Assembly (NCBI GenBank): GCA_038881895.1 | Contig: JAVZOV010000001.1 | Location: forward strand, 186,001-250,000 | Length of the DNA: 64,000 nucleotides | Reading direction: 5' to 3' | From: Thermoprotei archaeon | Lineage (GTDB): Archaea > Thermoproteota > Thermoprotei > Gearchaeales > WAQG01 | Part shown: one piece after another, positions 1-10,057 of the stretch | How the letters are laid out: every line of letters begins with the position of its first letter | How positions within the stretch are numbered: the stretch's first letter is position 1 | Made by a program: the position numbers and the translations under genes | Notes under the pieces: generated by a model | Database searches by the model: none | What the model saw: the letters and a program-made list of their open reading frames with translations, nothing else | What the model was told of the DNA's origin: nothing

Positions 1-601
1 TTGATGAGAACGTTTTATCAGCAGATATTAGTGAAATTAAAAAAATCCCAGAATTAACTTCAATAGTGGAATTGATTGCAAATGCATAGCCATAAAGAAT
101 CTTATTTATAAATCCGAATTCACTGAAGGAATTTGTTGGAGATGTTTTTATGATTAGACTATTCGAAGTATTATAATATTTTATTGATGCATTATTCTTA
201 CTAAATAAGTTCATATTAACAGATATCCAATTCTCAGACCATAGTGCAGGATTCATCAGGTATATCGTCTGCCATGAAGCATTGAAATCACGCATTATTG
301 TTATAGGTGTAGGTACGTTATCAACAAATAGTTTAGATACATTTGTAATTATACCATAATTGTAGACCCAAAGAATTAGATCTGTAGCGTAACGTTCACT
401 CTTTATCACAGTCAGCGCCTCCATGAGACGTTGAGATTGTTTTTCTTCAGAATGGCTCATATTTAAAAGAAGATTATGCTCAGAACGTAACATATTAGGG
501 ATAAAAATTACAGAGGCGGCCAGAACAATACTAATCAATAACAATACTGATATAATTTCGCTGATAGCTCGTTCGTTACTTTTCATACTTTTAAGCTTCA
601 T
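1..601 (-). CDS. Archaeal type IV pilin-like protein (3' part beyond window)
   Basis: An open frame of 200 codons runs from an ATG at 601 off the left edge. The N-terminus has a short basic stretch (MKLKSMKSNERAISEIIS) followed by a hydrophobic helix (VLLLISIVLAASVIFI), the usual layout of class III signal peptides of archaeal pilins and archaellins: a positively charged leader, a prepilin peptidase site before the helix, then the assembly helix. The remainder is polar and rich in Asn, Ser and Tyr, as expected of an extracellular pilin domain. The exact subfamily is not recognised. The C-terminal end lies outside the window, so length cannot be compared. No partner pilus ATPase or peptidase is visible. 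Confidence 0.6.
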   Translation of the reverse strand, partial: MKLKSMKSNERAISEIISVLLLISIVLAASVIFIPNMLRSEHNLLLNMSHSEEKQSQRLMEALTVIKSERYATDLILWVYNYGIITNVSKLFVDNVPTPITIMRDFNASWQTIYLMNPALWSENWISVNMNLFSKNNASIKYYNTSNSLIIKTSPTNSFSEFGFINKILYGYAFAINSTIEVNSGIFLISLISADKTFSS

Positions 602-934
602 AACTATCTGCTTAAATAACACTAAAATTATCTTTTAACCCTCCAACTAAATTATAAATAAAAACTTGTCTTCATTTTTTGTTAATAAAATGAACAATAA
701 ACCTTAGACTTCAGCAGTATTTTCGAGATATGGATCCTGTGTCGTTGGATTTGAAGAGGATCCATAGATCTCATACCAATTTTGTGCACAGGAATGTATG
801 GAGAAAACAAGAACAGTCATAATCTGTAACACTCAAGGATTAGACATTGAATCATAGTAACGTGACGAAATGTTTTCTCAAAATGAAAAATTCACGCTCT
901 CTTACCATGTCGATATGGTTGGTTATGGTTAGAC
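602..934. other. Intergenic region with one 9-bp inverted repeat
   Basis: No credible gene is seen between the pilin-like gene and the structured element at 935. The one notable structure is an inverted repeat, TATGGATCC at 729-737 and GGATCCATA at 758-766, with a 20-base loop. It may be a hairpin or a protein-binding site; nothing more can be said. Confidence 0.35.
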
Positions 935-1212
935 GTGAACTACCACCAGCTTTCGCAGGTGGCTTCCTGCTTCCACGGACAGACTCGATCTCCACTCACC
1001 CACAGCGGAGGTCTCGGCAGGTGAGACCGTTTCGGGAATCCCGTGTGGAAGGTGGGTTACGGAGGTCTTGCCCTCAGCAGTCTTCTCTTTCGGCCTGTTC
1101 CATGCCTACTAGGCCTGCCAACCAAGCAGACAATGATAAACACAACGAGAAAAAATATAAGCTTATCGGCCTTCATCCCCACCCCTACGGATGAGGACTT
1201 CCCGCCGTCAAA
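935..1212 (-). mobile_element. tnpB-less IS200/IS605-like element, divergent copy (E1)
   Basis: A GC-rich island in AT-rich DNA with the same end architecture as the four elements at 30.7, 39.2, 43.8 and 57.5 kb. Read on the minus strand it starts next to TTAAC (1213-1217). Its left hairpin is CATCC...GGATG inside a CGGC/GCCG outer stem (about 1167-1208). It ends with a CCACC/GGTGG hairpin (about 943-962) and a GTAGTTCAC right end. Internally GGTCTC/GAGACC (about 1010-1028) can pair. There is no transposase ORF. By family knowledge these are IS1341-type ends carrying omega-RNA-like sequence; boundaries are good to about 5 bases. It sits directly upstream of atpI, and the atpI frame happens to stay open back to 1043 inside it, but that stretch is element sequence and not protein. 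Confidence 0.55.
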
Positions 1213-1264
1213 GTTAAATATGAAGATTATTTTTGAACACTTAAGAGAACAAGGGGGCGGCAGT

Positions 1265-3205
1265 GTGATCAAACCAGTCAAAATGAAGAAAATTTATCTC
1301 GCTGTTCCAAGAAGATATGAGACAGAAGTTTTAGAGGAAATAGGTAAGCTTGGCGCTATACAACTCATCAGTGAGCGTGCTTCAATAGGTGAAGAACCAG
1401 AGAATTTAGATCTGTATGATAGGTTTTTAAGAATAGATGAAAGAACGAATTTACTTTTAACCACATTATATAATACGAAAGAAAAATTCTCGTCACCTGA
1501 GACTAAGCAAAATATAGAGAGTCCCCAGATTACAGAAGAAATACTTCCATCAAAGATAACTATTGAGCAGATTAAAACTTATGTGAGTGATTATGAGAAA
1601 AAGATTGACGAGCTAACTCGTAATGCTGATTCATTACAGAGAGAGATTGAAGATCTAAGTATGATAAAGGATCGGTTATCACTTTTGCAGGTCAGTGACA
1701 TTGATATTAGTAGTATTGGTGATCATAAGTTTATGTTTGTGAAAGCTGGACTTATGAACAATACTCTTATTCCAAAGTTAGAGGAATATTTGAAAGATTT
1801 TAATGTAGTCTATGAGGTAAAACAGGTTAAGCCTAAAGAATCATTAGTTATTGTTGCAGGTTTGAATGATTATAAAACTAATGTTGAGAAAGCTTTAACG
1901 TTACTTAATTTTAATGAATTTAAGTTTCCAGAAAAATTACCTCCAGATCCTAAAGAAGCGTTAGAAGAGTTAGATAAGAGAATATCTGCAAAACTTAAAG
2001 AACTTGATTCTTTAACAGCTATAGTACAAGGGATAAGAAAAGAACTTAGATCACGCCGAGATTATGTAAGCTTTTTGAGAGAAGCTAAATCTTCACTACT
2101 CAGAACAAAGAATCTGAGCATCATACAGGGATGGATCCCTGAGAGTGCGGTAAACAAACTTGAAAGCAAAGTATCCCAATTAACAGAGAAAGTATTCTAC
2201 TTAAAGGTTGAAGATCCTAGAGAAGATGAAGAGATACCAGTTGAATTAGCAAATAAAGGACTATTAAAATATTTTGAATTACTAACCACGGTGCAAGGAG
2301 TACCTCATTACAAAGAGATCGACCCCACATTAATCTATGCCATATTATTCCCAATAATGTATGGGATGATGTTTGGAGATGTTGGAAATGGATTAGCAAT
2401 ATTAATTTGGGGATTTCTCTTTTACAAGATACATAAACCATTCCTAGGTATCTCAAGACGTGCACTGAATCGTCTAGGTGTTATAATGATGATCGGAGGA
2501 ATTTCAGCTATGATTTTTGGTATACTGTATGGCTCAATCTTCTTATATGAGAACGCCTTTAAACCACTATGGATAAGACCTACAGAGGATACTAACACAA
2601 TAATAGCAATAGCTTTAGAATTCGGTGTAGCACAAATCATAATAGCGTTAGTACTAAATATAATTAATAATATCGGTAGGAGAGAATACAAAGAGGCTGT
2701 GCTCAGTGGCAAAGGTCTAATCGGTTTAATATATTATATTGTAGGCGTAATGCTCGCTATTAATTTGATTAAAAGCGGACTCCAGTTATCAGCTTTCCTT
2801 TATCCTGAAAATCAACCTTTGACGTTTACAGCCTTAGCAATGCTAGGGTTAGTGTTCTTTAGTCCAGCAATAAAAGGCTCACATCATTCACTTGGAGAAA
2901 GTTTGATGGAGGGATTTGGTGAGTTCATTGAAGTCTTTCTTTCCTACATAACAAATTCCATATCTTATGTACGTTTAGCGGCTTTTGCTATAGCTCATGG
3001 TGTGCTAGCAAATTTTGCATATATTTTAGGCGAATCAATAGGTTTCGTACCTAGTCTTATAGTAGTAAACATAATGGTTATACTCATTGAAGGCTTCGCT
3101 GCAGGCATTCAGTCAATAAGGTTAATTTATTATGAATTCTCGACAAAATTCTTCCGAGGAAATGGCGTCAGATTTAAACCAATCAAACTAATACTCACTG
3201 ATTGA
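1265..3205 (+). CDS. atpI: A/V-type ATP synthase subunit I (subunit a homologue)
   Basis: Membrane stator and proton-channel subunit of the archaeal ATP synthase; it forms the half-channels against the K ring and anchors the E/H peripheral stalks. The soluble N-terminal half (starting MKKIYLAVPRRYETEVLEEI) contains coiled-coil stretches around residues 110-140 and 245-290. The C-terminal half has about seven membrane segments, including the conserved stretch SYVRLAAFAIAHG with the channel arginine. The start is taken as GTG 1265 after a GGGGGCGG ribosome-binding-like sequence; ATG 1283 is the alternative (646 or 640 residues). The open frame continues upstream to 1043, but only through the inserted element E1. 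It is followed by subunit K, away from the other ATP synthase genes. Confidence 0.93.
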   Translation: MIKPVKMKKIYLAVPRRYETEVLEEIGKLGAIQLISERASIGEEPENLDLYDRFLRIDERTNLLLTTLYNTKEKFSSPETKQNIESPQITEEILPSKITIEQIKTYVSDYEKKIDELTRNADSLQREIEDLSMIKDRLSLLQVSDIDISSIGDHKFMFVKAGLMNNTLIPKLEEYLKDFNVVYEVKQVKPKESLVIVAGLNDYKTNVEKALTLLNFNEFKFPEKLPPDPKEALEELDKRISAKLKELDSLTAIVQGIRKELRSRRDYVSFLREAKSSLLRTKNLSIIQGWIPESAVNKLESKVSQLTEKVFYLKVEDPREDEEIPVELANKGLLKYFELLTTVQGVPHYKEIDPTLIYAILFPIMYGMMFGDVGNGLAILIWGFLFYKIHKPFLGISRRALNRLGVIMMIGGISAMIFGILYGSIFLYENAFKPLWIRPTEDTNTIIAIALEFGVAQIIIALVLNIINNIGRREYKEAVLSGKGLIGLIYYIVGVMLAINLIKSGLQLSAFLYPENQPLTFTALAMLGLVFFSPAIKGSHHSLGESLMEGFGEFIEVFLSYITNSISYVRLAAFAIAHGVLANFAYILGESIGFVPSLIVVNIMVILIEGFAAGIQSIRLIYYEFSTKFFRGNGVRFKPIKLILTD

Positions 3206-3370
3206 ACAGTTTTTGATCCGACAACAGAGATAATTAATGCTTTTTTTATAGCTAACTAAAGATCTACTCTTTACATCTTGAAGGTAGTTTCTATTACGTA
3301 AGAAATCAATCCTTTTAGGATTTTTAGAAAAATATTTAAAGAACTAGCTAATGAATATACTTGGTGACAA

Positions 3371-3784
3371 ATGATGAATATTAAAAGTAACATTAAAAAT
3401 ATCCTTATGAAATTAACAATGAAAATGATAAAACACATGAATAGTTACAAGAAAACATTGCTTCTAGTGATTGCATTTAACTTGTTAATAGTCTTTCCTT
3501 TGATTGCAGTAATATCATATGCAGTTTCACCACCTGTACAACAGACAACACCTACAGGTCAAACAAATTTAGAAAAAGGATTAGGATTGCTAGGTGCAGG
3601 ATTAGCAATTGCTGGTTCGTGTATAGGCGCTGGTATAGCAGTTGCTGGTGCAACAAGTGCTGGGGCTGCAGCAATTGTTGAGAGACCTGGAACATTCGGT
3701 ACTATATTAATATTCGCGGGATTAGGTGAGGGAATAGCAATCTATGGACTACTGATCGCATTCCAGATTTTAGGAAAAATATAA
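3371..3784 (+). CDS. atpK: A/V-type ATP synthase subunit K (proteolipid)
   Basis: Rotor-ring proteolipid that carries the ions. After a roughly 50-residue N-terminal leader with one hydrophobic segment (about residues 28-50, probably a cleaved signal peptide), there are two membrane hairpin helices rich in Gly and Ala. The ion-binding carboxylate is the Glu in [14 protein letters not shown] at about residue 120. One hairpin unit means a single-copy, two-helix ring subunit. A GGTGA ribosome-binding sequence at 3364 precedes the ATG, and an AT-rich TATA-like stretch (AAATATTTAAA) lies near 3331. It is the last gene on this strand before the convergent atpC. Confidence 0.93.
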   Translation: MMNIKSNIKNILMKLTMKMIKHMNSYKKTLLLVIAFNLLIVFPLIAVISYAVSPPVQQTTPTGQTNLEKGLGLLGAGLAIAGSCIGAGIAVAGATSAGAAAIVERPGTFGTILIFAGLGEGIAIYGLLIAFQILGKI

Positions 3785-3804
3785 CATAAAGGTTAATTTA
3801 ATAT

Positions 3805-4836
3805 TTAGAAATGTATTGTTTCTCTTATTTTCTCTTCTTGTAATCCAAGTTCTTTCCCGGTTATTAAAGCAATAAGATTTCGTGTCTCAATTTCTGTCAT
3901 TATTAGGTATCCTATCACATATGAAAAGCTTGAAGGATATCTAATCATCATGATCTTTATTTGATTATATAGTTCATCTGTAATTATGTGGTCTATTTGT
4001 TCTAATTTCTTTGATTCTATTGTCTCTCTTAAGCGTTGTGCAAGATTTTGATAATGTGTTCTCATTAATATGTCTGGTATTGCATCTAACCGTGCTTTAG
4101 ACATCTGATTGATATCTTCACTTTTTAATTTAACTGGTCTGAAACTGATTGACAAAACAGTTTCTGGGCTTATATCTCGTGCCCGTAAATCGATGATTAA
4201 ACTTATATTTCTCAAATCAATCTCAACACCTAAAACTGCTTTTAATTCACGAGAATCAGGCAGTTTTTCAGCAGCTTTCCATGATCTTTCAAAATAAATT
4301 TTATCAAGAGAACCTTCCAAAATCGTTACTATATTATGCTTTCTGTACAATGGGAACCATTCTAAGATTTGATAATACTTTGTGGCCTTTAGCAATTCTA
4401 GCGAGTCTTGTAATGTTGCGGATTCTATCATTGCTGGAAAATTAATTAGCGCATATTCTCTAGGTATTGGTATTAACATCTCGTTTGTGATCTTTGTTAA
4501 AGAGTGTTTTGCTCTTAATATTCTTTTAATATTTTCTACCATAAATCTTTCAGAGTATAATTTAAGAAATTCTCTAACATCACTTGGAGCGATGGTTATC
4601 AAATGGTAGAAGCGTGATGTAAGTATAGAGTATACTACTTTACTTAATGTTGATGCATTTATTTCTCTGCTAGGTATCTTACTTATCTCAGGGCCGTAAT
4701 CACTTTTGAACAAATATTCTACCAAATTATTTAAATCCTTTGTTTTGAGTAGTGTTTTATAAGCATCTTGAGTTAGTAGGTGTGTGTATAATCCATGTGC
4801 TCTCGTTATTAGATATACTAACGCTGATGATTTCAT
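3805..4836 (-). CDS. atpC: A/V-type ATP synthase subunit C (V-type d homologue)
   Basis: Central-stalk socket protein that couples the D/F rotor shaft to the K ring. At 343 residues it has the usual length. It is recognised by its alpha-helical make-up, its place at the end of the F-H-E-A-B-D-C operon and the N-terminal pattern ALVYLITRAHGLYTHLLT followed by the LEYLFKSDYGPE-type repeat. It overlaps the atpD stop by 4 bases, so translation is probably coupled. It is the last gene of the minus-strand operon and converges on atpK with a 20-base gap. Confidence 0.88.
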   Translation of the reverse strand: MKSSALVYLITRAHGLYTHLLTQDAYKTLLKTKDLNNLVEYLFKSDYGPEISKIPSREINASTLSKVVYSILTSRFYHLITIAPSDVREFLKLYSERFMVENIKRILRAKHSLTKITNEMLIPIPREYALINFPAMIESATLQDSLELLKATKYYQILEWFPLYRKHNIVTILEGSLDKIYFERSWKAAEKLPDSRELKAVLGVEIDLRNISLIIDLRARDISPETVLSISFRPVKLKSEDINQMSKARLDAIPDILMRTHYQNLAQRLRETIESKKLEQIDHIITDELYNQIKIMMIRYPSSFSYVIGYLIMTEIETRNLIALITGKELGLQEEKIRETIHF

Positions 4837-5444
4837 TCTCGACGCACCCTTATTATATCACGCACATGTTTTGTTATGAAAAATTCTTCTAATGCTTCCT
4901 CATTAAGACGGTCTTCTATATATCGTATTAAAGATTGATAAGCAGGTATGACAACCTTTTCTAGGGCATTAACTTTTCTATTTATATCCATTAATTCTCT
5001 TGATAATTGCTCGATCTTAGCTTCTAGTATTGCTAGCTTTATAACCTCCTCAATAGCCTTATTTAGCTTCTCAGTTGTAAAGAATAGTGTGGCTAATGGA
5101 ACTTGTTTCGAGTCAGGTTTTTTAACTATTTCAATTTCAGGCATTACAACACCCATCACACTTGTTGGTAATGCACGCACTTCTATAAGTTCTACAGCTT
5201 TTGAAGCAGACTCAACCTCGTCGTAACCTAATACAGCATAAGCATATTTTAATGATAAGTAAGCATCATTGAATAATTTCTCAACATCTCTTCTACGCTT
5301 AATCTCTGGAAGTAATTTATTTATCTCTCCTGCTAATTGGTCTCTTTTCATTTTGAGAACGTTTTTACCTTTTTCAATAAATTTTAGCTGTTCTCTTAAT
5401 CTTTGCAGAACACCTTTAGTAGCAGCCACTCTACCAATTGACAT
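4833..5444 (-). CDS. atpD: A/V-type ATP synthase subunit D (rotor shaft)
   Basis: Central rotor shaft, equivalent to F1 gamma. The 203 residues form two long helices predicted as coiled coils at the N- and C-terminal ends, joined by a mixed region. The N-terminus MSIGRVAATKGVLQRLREQL and the C-terminal KVNALEKVVIPAYQSLIRYI are characteristic; the latter is the conserved segment that enters the A3B3 head. It lies between atpB (10-base gap) and atpC (4-base overlap) in the same operon. Confidence 0.94.
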   Translation of the reverse strand: MSIGRVAATKGVLQRLREQLKFIEKGKNVLKMKRDQLAGEINKLLPEIKRRRDVEKLFNDAYLSLKYAYAVLGYDEVESASKAVELIEVRALPTSVMGVVMPEIEIVKKPDSKQVPLATLFFTTEKLNKAIEEVIKLAILEAKIEQLSRELMDINRKVNALEKVVIPAYQSLIRYIEDRLNEEALEEFFITKHVRDIIRVRRE

Positions 5445-5454
5445 GTGGTATCAC

Positions 5455-6870
5455 TTATTTGGATCTATGGCTTGGATGATGTTCTCTGATGTATTCTTCA
5501 TGAATTCTAACTAACTCGCTCTCTGGTAATATAGCCAGTATTTCCCATGCAAGATCAAGTGTTTCTTCGATTGTTCTATTCTCATACTCTCCTTGATTAA
5601 CAAATTTTTTCTCAAACATGTCTGCAAATTTTAGATATCTACGTTCTCTTTCGCTGAGTCCCATTTCTCCAACGATCCTCGCAAGATCTCTAGCTCGTAC
5701 ACCCTTTGAATAGGCATCGTAAAGCTGGTCCGCAACATCTTTATGATCTGCCCTTGTCTTACCTTTACCTATACCACTTCTCATAAGCCTGCTGAGTGAA
5801 GGTAATACGTTAATCGGTGGATATATTCCTCTTGCATAAAGATCTTTATCAAGGAATATTTGACCTTCAGTAATATAGCCTGTTAAATCAGGTATTGGAT
5901 GCCTTAGATCACCACCGGGCATGGTAAGTACTGGCATTTGTGTTAATGAACCTTTACGCCTTGCAATTATACCAGCTCGTTCATATATTGTTGCTAAATC
6001 ACTATAAAGATAACCAGGATAACCAGCTCTTCCGGGCACTTCCTCTCTTGCCGCACTCATTTCTCTTAATGCCTCACAATAGTTTGTCATATCACTTAAT
6101 ATCGCTAATACATGCAGATCAAGTTCGAATGCTAAGTACTCCGCCACTGTAAGAGCTATACGTGGCGTTAGTAGTCTTTCGATGGCTGGGTCTTCTGCTA
6201 AATTAAGTATTACAACGGACCTCTCGATAGCTCCAGAATTTCTGAATTGGTCTATGAAAAATCTTGCTTCATCACTCTTTAAACCCATTGCAGCAAATAC
6301 TAAGGCAAACTCCTCCCGTTCACCCTTTACTGTTGCTTGCCGTGCAATTTGTGCTATAACTCTATTATGCGGTAATCCACTCTCAGAAAATATTGGTAGT
6401 TTTTGGCCTCTAACCAATGAAAGCATTCCATCGATAGCAGAGATCCCTGTTTGTATGAAGTTATTAGGATATACTCTAGCTACTGGGTTTATAGGAGAAC
6501 CGTTAACATCTCTTAGATCACCTGATGTTATTGGGGGCATTCCATCAATCGGTTGGAATATACCGTTAAACATTCGTCCCAGTACTTCATCAGAAACTGG
6601 TATCTTAAATGTTGATCCAGTAAATTTCACTACTATGTCTGTTTGTAATCCAGCGGTAGAACCGAGAATCTGTACCACCGCATAATCATGAGCAACGTCA
6701 AGAACACGGCCTAACCTATCTATACCATCAGCTCCTCTCAATATAACGACTTCATCATAACTAACATTTTTTACGTTTTCAATGAATACTAATGAACCTT
6801 TGACCTCTTTAATACCTCTGTAGATTACTCCCTGTATATCCTCAAATCTTAAGGAGCTTGGCATTTTCAC
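5455..6870 (-). CDS. atpB: A/V-type ATP synthase subunit B (regulatory, non-catalytic)
   Basis: Non-catalytic head subunit that alternates with A in the A3B3 hexamer and contributes the arginine side of the nucleotide site. At 471 residues it has the family length. The segments [20 protein letters not shown] and [20 protein letters not shown] match B subunits. The Walker A lysine motif of subunit A is absent (SESGLPHN replaces GxxGxGKT), as expected for a non-catalytic subunit. The stop codon of atpA overlaps its ATG by 4 bases. Confidence 0.96.
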   Translation of the reverse strand: MKMPSSLRFEDIQGVIYRGIKEVKGSLVFIENVKNVSYDEVVILRGADGIDRLGRVLDVAHDYAVVQILGSTAGLQTDIVVKFTGSTFKIPVSDEVLGRMFNGIFQPIDGMPPITSGDLRDVNGSPINPVARVYPNNFIQTGISAIDGMLSLVRGQKLPIFSESGLPHNRVIAQIARQATVKGEREEFALVFAAMGLKSDEARFFIDQFRNSGAIERSVVILNLAEDPAIERLLTPRIALTVAEYLAFELDLHVLAILSDMTNYCEALREMSAAREEVPGRAGYPGYLYSDLATIYERAGIIARRKGSLTQMPVLTMPGGDLRHPIPDLTGYITEGQIFLDKDLYARGIYPPINVLPSLSRLMRSGIGKGKTRADHKDVADQLYDAYSKGVRARDLARIVGEMGLSERERRYLKFADMFEKKFVNQGEYENRTIEETLDLAWEILAILPESELVRIHEEYIREHHPSHRSK

Positions 6871-8699
6871 GCACTCTCCTTAATTGAAAACCCGTAATTG
6901 CTAGCAATCTTTTCAAGAGCTTCTTTAGTATCTTCTATTACCTTTAGTATACTCTTTACTCCACCATGATCTTCCTTTACCCTCATCATTAGTGATATTT
7001 GAGGCAGTTCCCTTATAACATCTATAGGGATCCTGTTTTTTACTAACTTGACTGCATCATCGTAAAAGTCTATAATCATTTTAAGAAGAAGGGCCTGCTT
7101 TTGAGGATCACAATAAGCATCTACCTCATCGAACGCTGATTGTCTCAAGAAACCTTCCTTTATTATTTCTGCAGTAAGCAGTATTAATCGTTGATCGTCA
7201 GGAAGCGCGCTTTCACCTATAACTCTAGCAATGGATTCTATCTCCGCTGCAATACTTAATAACTCAAGAGCTCTTGCTCGATATTCTGGAAAATCTTTAA
7301 ATATTCTCGTCCACCAATCGATTGCTTCTTTATATTGAGAAAAGCTCTGAAAGCTTTGTGTGTATGTGCTCAGTAATGATCCTGCATAAAGACTGTAACT
7401 TTTAAGCCAATTAATAGCTGGGAAATGTCTACTATATGCCAGTTCAGTATCAAGGGCCCAGAATACACCTGTAAATCTTAACGTATGTATGGTCACGGGT
7501 TCGTTAAAATCGCCGCCTGGAGGTGAGACAGCTCCAATTATTGTTACAGAGCCCTCCCTTTCAGGTCTTCCTAGAACAATTACACGTCCAGCCCTCTCAT
7601 AAAATTCTGCCACTCTATCAGGTAAATATGCTGGATAGCCTCTTTCCACGGGCATCTCTTCAAGTCTGCCTGAAATTTCTCTAAGCGCCTCAGCCCACCT
7701 CGAAGTAGAATCAGCCATTAAAGCTACATCGTATCCTTGGTCTCTATAATACTCAGCCATCGTGACGCCCATGTATATGCTGGCCTCCCTTGCTGACACA
7801 GGCATGTTACTTGTATTTGCTATTAATATTGTTCTTTCCATCAGCGGTCTACCAGTTCTCGGATCTTTGAGCTCTGGAAACTCTGTTAATACCTCACTCA
7901 TTTCATTACCTCGTTCACCGCATCCTATATACACTACAACATTAGTATCACTCCACTTAGCTAATTGATGAAGCGTTACCGTCTTTCCTGTTCCAAAACC
8001 ACCAGGTATTGACGCAGCGCCACCTTTAGCGATAGGAAAGAACGTATCTATTACTCTTTGTCCAGTTATTAGAGGCTTATTTAAAGGCAACCGTCCATTT
8101 TCTTTAAAAGGTCTAGGAATTCGTACAGGCCATTCCTGCATCATTTTCACTTCAATTTCACCATACTTTGTCTTAACTTTTGCAACAGGCTCCTCTACAG
8201 TGAAATCGCCCTCTTCTATATAGGTTAAAACACCCTTAACATCAGGAGGTATTAAGATTTTATGGAGCAACATCGGGGTTTCCTGAACTTCACCTATAAT
8301 ATCTCCACCTTCAACCTCTACACCTTCAGCAAGTATAGGCTTGAAATGCCATTTTATGTTTCTAGGAAGTGTGCTGATTTTAGCTCCTCTACTAATGAAC
8401 GGTCCTCTCTCCTTGAATAACAATTCTAAATCCCTTCCAACACCATCGTATGTTTTATTCAACATACCAGGTCCAAGTTCTGCTACCAGTCTTTTGTTTG
8501 TGCCAACAACCTTTTCACCTGGCTTGATTCCGCTAGTTGATTCATATACTTGCGCCGTGAACATGTTTTCAGTAATTCTAATAACTTCACCGATCAATTC
8601 TTCCGATCCGACTAGCACCACCTCACCCATCTGAATATCCGGAATCCCAGTACCTACAATTATTGAGCCTGCAACTCTTCTAATCTCACCAACTCTCAT
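6867..8699 (-). CDS. atpA: A/V-type ATP synthase catalytic subunit A
   Basis: Catalytic subunit for ATP synthesis or hydrolysis. At 610 residues it has normal length with no intein. The Walker A segment is [15 protein letters not shown] at about residue 233. Walker B and the adenine region follow ([19 protein letters not shown], then the PERGYPAYL-like segment). The A-type non-homologous region is present between about residues 115 and 190. It is joined to atpE upstream and atpB downstream by 4-base overlaps, so expression should be tightly coupled. Confidence 0.97.
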   Translation of the reverse strand: MRVGEIRRVAGSIIVGTGIPDIQMGEVVLVGSEELIGEVIRITENMFTAQVYESTSGIKPGEKVVGTNKRLVAELGPGMLNKTYDGVGRDLELLFKERGPFISRGAKISTLPRNIKWHFKPILAEGVEVEGGDIIGEVQETPMLLHKILIPPDVKGVLTYIEEGDFTVEEPVAKVKTKYGEIEVKMMQEWPVRIPRPFKENGRLPLNKPLITGQRVIDTFFPIAKGGAASIPGGFGTGKTVTLHQLAKWSDTNVVVYIGCGERGNEMSEVLTEFPELKDPRTGRPLMERTILIANTSNMPVSAREASIYMGVTMAEYYRDQGYDVALMADSTSRWAEALREISGRLEEMPVERGYPAYLPDRVAEFYERAGRVIVLGRPEREGSVTIIGAVSPPGGDFNEPVTIHTLRFTGVFWALDTELAYSRHFPAINWLKSYSLYAGSLLSTYTQSFQSFSQYKEAIDWWTRIFKDFPEYRARALELLSIAAEIESIARVIGESALPDDQRLILLTAEIIKEGFLRQSAFDEVDAYCDPQKQALLLKMIIDFYDDAVKLVKNRIPIDVIRELPQISLMMRVKEDHGGVKSILKVIEDTKEALEKIASNYGFSIKESA

Positions 8700-9334
8700 G
8701 GTTTTACCTCCTGAATAGACTTTAACAGTATTTCGAGTACTTTATTTCTATTCTCAGATTTAAATTTCATCAACCTGGATTCAAAAGTATTTGTATAATA
8801 TAATTTCATGTCTTCTGTATAAATAATAACACCGCCAGCATCATTGAGAGGTTCAGGGGAGACGCGGATCTCAATTTTTTTATTATGAAGCTTTTTCTTT
8901 ACCATTTCAATAACATCGTTTATTATTTCACTATCCCTCTGATTAATCCTTATTAAGAACTTTGAATCACCTAAGTTTTTTATACCTTCAATTATAAAAT
9001 CTGATAAAACTTTTTTGTAAAGTTCACGATTTTCGATTGGAACTTTACTTAACCGATTTTCAACTTCTTTAAACACTTCCTCTAAATATTTTGACCGCAT
9101 ATCTAAAACTTTCTTCCTACCATCAATTCTTGCAATTGCTAGTTCCACTTTTTCTTTCTCTTCGAGTTTTCTTATAGTTTCTTGCATCCTTCTTTCCATA
9201 ATATTTTTTGCTTTTTGCTCTGCATCGTTAATAATATTTTTTGCTTTTTGCTCTGCATCAAGTAAGATTCGTTTAGATTCTTCTTCAGCAGCTCTTTTTA
9301 TTTCCGTTCTAAGTGCTTCAATGCTCATTATCAC
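8696..9334 (-). CDS. atpE: A/V-type ATP synthase subunit E (peripheral stalk)
   Basis: Peripheral stalk subunit that pairs with H and grips the top of the A3B3 head. The 212 residues have an N-terminal half that is a charged coiled coil, including a tandem near-repeat of AEQKAKNI(I/M) at about residues 27-48 that is also visible as a DNA repeat (about 9199-9260). The C-terminal half has the mixed alpha/beta composition that binds subunit B. Overlaps of 4 bases with atpH and atpA place it firmly in the operon. Confidence 0.88.
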   Translation of the reverse strand: MIMSIEALRTEIKRAAEEESKRILLDAEQKAKNIINDAEQKAKNIMERRMQETIRKLEEKEKVELAIARIDGRKKVLDMRSKYLEEVFKEVENRLSKVPIENRELYKKVLSDFIIEGIKNLGDSKFLIRINQRDSEIINDVIEMVKKKLHNKKIEIRVSPEPLNDAGGVIIYTEDMKLYYTNTFESRLMKFKSENRNKVLEILLKSIQEVKP

Positions 9335-9636
9335 ACCCCCAAAATATTGTTTAACACAAATTTCACAGCCTCCTCAAAATTCTTCTTACAACTATCCTCT
9401 ATTTCCTGTGCCTCTTTTTCGTATTTCTTTAGTATAGCACTCTTTTTCTCAGCTATCTCTGCTTCTTTACGCGTGACAAGGTCTTTTATAATACTCTCAT
9501 CATTTTCTGCAGTTTTAATTATTTTTTCTGCATTTTTTCTTGCATGTAATATTATTTCATTAGCTTTTGCTTCAGCATCTTTTATTATTTTTTCTGCATT
9601 TTTTTCTTCTTCTATTAATTCTTTTATAACAGACAT
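9331..9636 (-). CDS. atpH: A/V-type ATP synthase subunit H (peripheral stalk coiled coil)
   Basis: A short protein of 101 residues, almost entirely charged coiled coil (Glu, Lys, Ala, Ile with heptad spacing), typical of subunit G/H, which dimerises with E to form the stalk attached to subunit I. The assignment depends on composition, length and position between F and E more than on a sharp motif. It overlaps atpE by 4 bases and the atpF stop by 1 base. Confidence 0.82.
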   Translation of the reverse strand: MSVIKELIEEEKNAEKIIKDAEAKANEIILHARKNAEKIIKTAENDESIIKDLVTRKEAEIAEKKSAILKKYEKEAQEIEDSCKKNFEEAVKFVLNNILGV

Positions 9637-9962
9637 TACTCCTCACCCAGTTTAAGTTTAACACCAATAGCCTGACTTATTAATTGATAGATCTCGTTTG
9701 TACGTTCTCCGATCGCGCCACTCAAACCAGGAATGATTGCAAATACGGGATAATAGCGTCGTTCTCTAATAAGTTCATTACGTTTACGTTTAAGTTTTAT
9801 TGCCAAATCTTCAGGAATCAGCAAAACCTTACATTTACCATCTTTAACAAGTTGATCTATTACCGATTCTGCTTCATTCACACTATTAACTTCTCTACCT
9901 TCAACTCCAGCTAATCTTAATGCTGTTACTGTATAACGATCTCCTATAGCCACGACGCTCAT
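9636..9962 (-). CDS. atpF: A/V-type ATP synthase subunit F (rotor)
   Basis: Small rotor subunit that binds D and can modulate ATPase activity. The Rossmann-like fold is indicated by MSVVAIGDRYTVTALRLAGV and by KVLLIPEDLAIKLK followed by the conserved proline and glycine stretch YYPVFAIIPGLSG. The start is taken at the ATG at 9962, giving 108 residues; the frame extends 7 codons further, but homologues begin at MSVV. It is the first gene of the F-H-E-A-B-D-C operon. The upstream 95 bases are very AT-rich and contain TATA-like stretches. Confidence 0.93.
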   Translation of the reverse strand: MSVVAIGDRYTVTALRLAGVEGREVNSVNEAESVIDQLVKDGKCKVLLIPEDLAIKLKRKRNELIRERRYYPVFAIIPGLSGAIGERTNEIYQLISQAIGVKLKLGEE

Positions 9963-10057
9963 GAGATAAAACAATAAATACAAATTAATAAAGATTCTTA
10001 TTTATTAAAATTTCTATTTATTGCTAAAACAAAAATTCTTAACAATATTTAGGTACT

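Noticed and set aside
847-1194. 115-codon plus-strand frame across element E1
   Set aside because: Its composition is that of the GC-rich structured element and it has no protein-like pattern; the same DNA is explained as element E1.
1043-1264. N-terminal extension of AtpI by 74 residues
   Set aside because: The extension is translated element sequence; subunit I homologues begin at MKKIYLAVPRRYE.
9199-9260. Tandem DNA repeat as a CRISPR-like or satellite array
   Set aside because: It is a two-unit repeat coding for AEQKAKNI in the coiled coil of AtpE. No CRISPR array was found anywhere in the window.
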